From Sphagnum magellanicum (taxonomy: Eukaryota; Streptophyta; Sphagnopsida; Sphagnales; Sphagnaceae), in the NCBI GenBank assembly GCA_021904315.1, contig CM038919.1:14811666-14875665 (forward strand): a stretch of DNA of 64,000 nucleotides. The letters are read 5' to 3'. Shown here piece by piece: positions 60,633 through 64,000 of the stretch. Within the stretch, counting starts at the first letter, position 1. Each line of letters begins with the position of its first letter. A model generated the notes under the pieces. That model was not told where the DNA came from, did no database searches, and saw only the letters and a program-made list of their open reading frames with translations. The position numbers and the translations under genes are program-made.

Positions 60633-61780
60633 AAAGTTTCTTTTGGTTCAAAAACAAGAAACGAATGTTCTGGTGCAAGTTCCAGACAAATTTGGCGAAA
60701 TTTGGTCACACCCTAAAAACAATTTCGCCAGATTTGGACACGTTTTTAGTGTTAGGCAGGTTGTGTGGGCACTTTTTGTACTATTTTGACAATTTTTTCT
60801 CAAACCTTGGCGCCAGCCAGCGATGCTAAATTTATTTTGGCATGGTTGCCACTGGTGCTCCATGATCATGATCGAAATGAAAAATTAGATTTTAAAAAAA
60901 AATCCTAGTCAGGGGCAGTGTTTTTTTCTTCAATTTTCTCATGTCACACCAAAAGTGGGGATCAGCCACAAGAGGATTTAGTTGGTCTGACTACAAGACA
61001 GATAGAGAAGAAAAAAAAATCTAGGAATCCTATTACATGTTGGCAAGCTACTAGAGCCTATAGGTAAATATGGCGAATAAGAAAAAGAAAGCTGCCCAAT
61101 TCCTCCAAAAATCTTGGCAATTTCATAACTTTCTTTCTCAAAATGGAGCAACTTTTTGGGAAATTTTCCAAAAAGTTCCCTTGTCCTTGTTGCTTGGAAC
61201 TTTCATTTTTAGCAATATGGCGAATTTTCCCCCACTAAAAAAATCACTCTGACTCAGAGGTTGGGCGGAAAGAGTACCCTACAGTCTACTCATAAGTTCT
61301 CCGCGTACACTGGTGGACTGAAATTCGTGGAAGGAAAATCATTAGACCTTGGACCTTTGTCATTTGAATTTAGAATACGGTGGCGCTTCGGGCCTGTCGG
61401 CACACCTTTGAATCTCTTGACTCGGAGGTCGTGGTAAAGCAGCTGTCTCTGACTAATTGGTAAAGCATCCGTTGATTAATAACCAATGTCAGATATTTCT
61501 CGTGACCACTAACTTTCTCGTGATGACGGACTCCCAACAACTTAATTTTGTCTTTGATGCATGGCTGCGTTGACAATCATCACCATTTCCTGCCCCACAA
61601 CTTAAAGATATAATAATATGATGCTGGAAGACTTCGTGCCGTGGATGGAACATTTGGTAGTTAGCGTGGTCGGGAAGTCTGCAGGTCAAAACCAAATGGC
61701 AATCGCGTGAGGGCTCACGAACGCCCAGCTTTGTGGTCGACAAATGGAAGACAAATGGAAAACGCGACGATCACCAGACT
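60633..61780. other. No gene recognised; upstream region of the peptide gene
   Basis: A TTTGGCGAAATTTGG-like stretch sits near 60690 and GGCGAATTTTCC near 61219. The last 400 bases rise in GC towards the TATA box at 61790. Confidence 0.4.
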
Positions 61781-61789
61781 GCAGACGCC

Positions 61790-61796
61790 TATAAAA
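61790..61796 (+). promoter_or_regulatory. TATA box of the CLE-like gene
   Basis: TATAAAA in CGCCTATAAAATCCC. A start about 30 bases on would give a leader of about 345 bases in which I find no ATG before 62166. Confidence 0.65.
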
Positions 61797-62165
61797 TCCC
61801 GCTGGTTCACACTTCACTGCATACTTACGCTCCATAGTAGTACGCACCCAGATTCATTAAAGTTGCGAAGATCGATCCATATCCATCATACCTCAATTTA
61901 GCTCGCAAGGCGGAAGTGATAGGTCAAGGCCGGGTGATAAATCATCTCACCCATTAGACACACCTTCGATTGCTTGAACCAGCTTAAGCCATAGAGCTAC
62001 AACTGCCTCTGCACCGCTCTCTTTAACAAAATTTTCTGGCAGCTCAGAGTACTCGACCATCACCAGTGTTTTCCTAGTTTCAAATTCAACTCTTCACTCA
62101 AAACTCGACTGTTCCAATTACATAGCAACCCGAATCCCGAATATCATACTAGCAGAGTAATTAGC

Positions 62166-62663
62166 ATGGCGCTGATACTAATTGTTGCTTTGATGCTCGT
62201 GGCACTTTTGGACGGAACACAACTGCAACTCGCCACTGCGGTCAGATTACGTGTACCGGGAAACGTCGAGCGTCACTCAAGCCTTTCTAATTGCAAAAGA
62301 GCAGAGTCAACAGACGAGTTGCAGCCAGTAGCTGTGGATGTCCAAGCTGCATCTACCATGATCATCATCACACACGGCCAACAAAGTGAAGGCGTTGCTC
62401 GTAATCACGAAAATCTGGGGAGATTTGAAGTTGAAGGTGTTCCTTGCAATCACGAAAGCCTTCCGATCTTTGAAGTCGTGCCCCCTGCTGGTACCGTTGA
62501 AAAAAGAGAACTCGGCGAGAACTCCTCGAATGCGCACCAACGTGGTCATCATAGAATTCTCGGTGAATCGGACAAAATACGTCGTCATTTTAGAATTCTC
62601 GATGCAGAAGACAAAGGTAGCCCAGTACAAGGACCACCAGGCAGCAACCCTATTCATAACTAG
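62166..62663 (+). CDS. Secreted peptide precursor with C-terminal CLE-like motif
   Basis: Single exon, 165 residues. The ATG has an ideal context (A at -3, G at +4) and is the first after the TATA box at 61790. Residues 1-25 form a signal peptide (ALILIVALMLVALL core, ATA near the cut), followed by a polar, variable region. The last residues, directly before TAG, are VQGPPGSNPIHN (154-165, bases 62625-62660). Against the CLE dodecamer R-x-V-P-x-G-P-x-P-x-x-N it keeps P4, G6, N8, P9, I10, H11 and N12, has Ser at 7 as in CLE45-type GSDPIHN, and lacks R1 and V3. CLE peptides are extracellular signals for receptor kinases in meristem and vascular control (family knowledge). The spacer holds two internal duplications: RNHENLGRFEVE/CNHESLPIFEVV and HHRIL/RHFRIL. 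It is longer than most CLE precursors. It could instead be another peptide family with a convergent tail. Confidence 0.6.
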   Translation: MALILIVALMLVALLDGTQLQLATAVRLRVPGNVERHSSLSNCKRAESTDELQPVAVDVQAASTMIIITHGQQSEGVARNHENLGRFEVEGVPCNHESLPIFEVVPPAGTVEKRELGENSSNAHQRGHHRILGESDKIRRHFRILDAEDKGSPVQGPPGSNPIHN

Positions 62664-62957
62664 GTTTTTCTAGTTTCTACCACACGATCAGCAAGCTCTA
62701 GTGAATGATCAAATCCGAAATGGGATTCTGTGACCCAACATTGCACCATCCATTGGAAACCCGTTACGACTAGTGGTTCATCAACAAAACAACTTAATTG
62801 TACCATTGAAGGTTCCACTATCCTGTAAATTCCTAGAATTTCCACTTCACAATTTACCTCTAGGTAGCTGCCCTATGTATGAAATGGTCAGTATCAGCTG
62901 TTACTAGGTAGGTAATGTAAATGGGTTACCTAATATAATAGTTAAAGGCTTGGTAGC

Positions 62958-63155
62958 AGCTTTTCTTTAATAGCAAAATTTTGCCAAAAAGTGAAATTTT
63001 AAATTTTAACTCGAAAATTAAGTGCTTTCTGAGGGTTTCAATCCCAAGAATTGAGGTGGATGGATGCCGGGAGTAAAAATCCCCATATTTCTATATTTGG
63101 TTTCAAGCCTGTAACGGAAAATTATAGAAGGATGATTAAAGTTTTGTATTTAGTA
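62958..63155 (+). repeat. Dispersed repeat shared with 41886-42085
   Basis: Same ordered blocks as the copy at 41886: a TTTGCCAAAAAGTGAAATTT block, TTTCTATATTTGG, GTAACGG and GAAGGATGATTAAAG. Confidence 0.5.
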
Positions 63156-63229
63156 TCTGGTTTATAGCCAGATTTGGCTAAATCTTTCTAGGGATGATCA
63201 CCACTTGGTGACAAACCAAAATTCCTAAA

Positions 63230-63387
63230 AACTCGCTCCAGTAAATAGATACATGTGGATGCTTTGTACATAGTTAACCATCATGGTTAACTATGTAGGT
63301 CCTGTCCCACATACCATCCATGATCCATCCTACATGGTGCGCTGGTGGCCAGCACCTGTGCTGTGCTGGTTCACTCTGGCCCAATCC
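63230..63387 (-). mobile_element. Partial relative of the 58006 MITE
   Basis: On the complement it starts GGGCCAGAGTGAACCAGCAC and follows the 58006 element through GGATGGAT and a TAGTTAACCAT hairpin. The opposite end is missing. It contains a near-perfect inverted repeat at 63267-63297 with 15-bp arms TACATAGTTAACCAT and a single-base centre. Confidence 0.6.
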
Positions 63388-63589
63388 TTGGACTCCCAGA
63401 AAATTACAAAGTTTTGTGCATTAGTACAAACATGTTTTCATTCAAAAATTCTTCTATATGAAAAAGTGAAAAGAATTCATTAGTATATTTTTATAAAGTA
63501 ATCCATTGGCTCTTATTAACTTGTGTTATAGTAATGTTGTTAGTAATTGTTGAATAAATTTATGAATTTTTCAAAGTGTGGATTTCATC

Positions 63590-63870
63590 AAATTTTGTGT
63601 TGTCTTGAAAATTTATCATAATTTAAATCATACCAAAATATGCTAAAAATGTTAGGTTTAATTTTTTATAATATCATAAGCTACAACTTTGTTTTATATT
63701 TCATGTACATTACAACCCATTTACATGTGATAAAAGACTTTTGAAACTTTAAGATTTTGAGAAATATCTTGAAGTTTTACAAAATTCAAATTTTATAACT
63801 TTTCAATTTTGAGTGCTTTTTGAGTGAGATCAATTCATGGTTGGGGTGACAAAAAATGGAAAAAAAATTC
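63590..63870 (+). mobile_element. Dispersed inverted-terminus element, copy 4 (partial)
   Basis: Follows the complement of copy 2's 18370-18540 part: TACAACTTTGTT, CATGTACATTACA, CCCATTTA, AAAGACTTTTGAAA, then TGAGTGCTTTTTGAGTG. It keeps the segment that copy 1 has lost. The termini are not visible in the window. Confidence 0.6.
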
Positions 63871-64000
63871 CATGATTTTAGGCTACTTTCCCAAGGGAGG
63901 ACATTAGTAAAAAAAAGTAGAAAATATGTGAATAAAAAAATATATGGTGCATTATATTGATTGTTGGGTAAAAATTATAAGTTAATTAGTTAAAAAATAA

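Larger units (their letters stand above)
62664..63589. other. No gene; repeat pieces
   Basis: Contains the second copy of the 41886-42085 repeat (62958-63155) and a partial inverted relative of the 58006 MITE. Confidence 0.5.

Overview
The window looks like nuclear DNA of a land plant with a large, repeat-rich genome. It holds a plant class III peroxidase gene with the usual four exons, a probable CLE-type signalling peptide gene, a short run of the plant telomere motif TTTAGGG, a Ty3/gypsy retrotransposon, and many small DNA transposons separated by long AT-rich stretches. The exact lineage cannot be read from the sequence. Sparse genes and old, decayed elements would suit a gymnosperm, fern or lycophyte, but that is inference.

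Layout. 1-2.9 kb holds no recognised gene. 3394-4864 (+) is an intact secretory peroxidase whose exons close in frame to 349 residues. 7.3-7.9 kb (-) is a broken DUF3444 domain relic. 8.36-8.66 kb is a pair of Harbinger-like MITEs. From 10.9 to 20.2 kb there are two inverted copies of a dispersed terminal-inverted-repeat family. The second copy carries a 609-bp MITE and an 821-bp solo LTR; the first copy serves as the empty site and fixes both insertion boundaries. 20-29.8 kb is AT-rich spacer with tandem repeats and hairpins.

29.8-39.4 kb is a decayed Ty3/gypsy retrotransposon: LTR, repeat-rich leader, gag with zinc knuckles, protease, reverse transcriptase, RNase H, integrase, and a PHD finger in the same frame as the integrase C-terminus. 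Its LTR pieces are arranged as B ... polypurine tract-A-B-A', a circularly permuted order. 39.4-55.5 kb is mostly spacer, with an unresolved GC-richer gene-like patch at 40.1-41.25 kb, a CTAC/CTTA satellite at 50.06-50.58 kb, tRNA-like (SINE-type) heads and degenerate TTAAG repeats. 57.0-57.8 kb is a hAT-like non-autonomous element and 58.0-58.4 kb a TAA-flanked MITE. 61.8-62.66 kb is a compact gene with TATA box, ATG-free leader and a secreted precursor ending in a CLE-like peptide.

The two intact-looking genes both encode secreted products: a cell-wall redox enzyme and a peptide signal. Nothing shows that they are linked in function. Almost everything else is transposon-derived. The retroelement's loss of active-site residues by C-to-T or G-to-A changes fits long-term deamination of methylated DNA.
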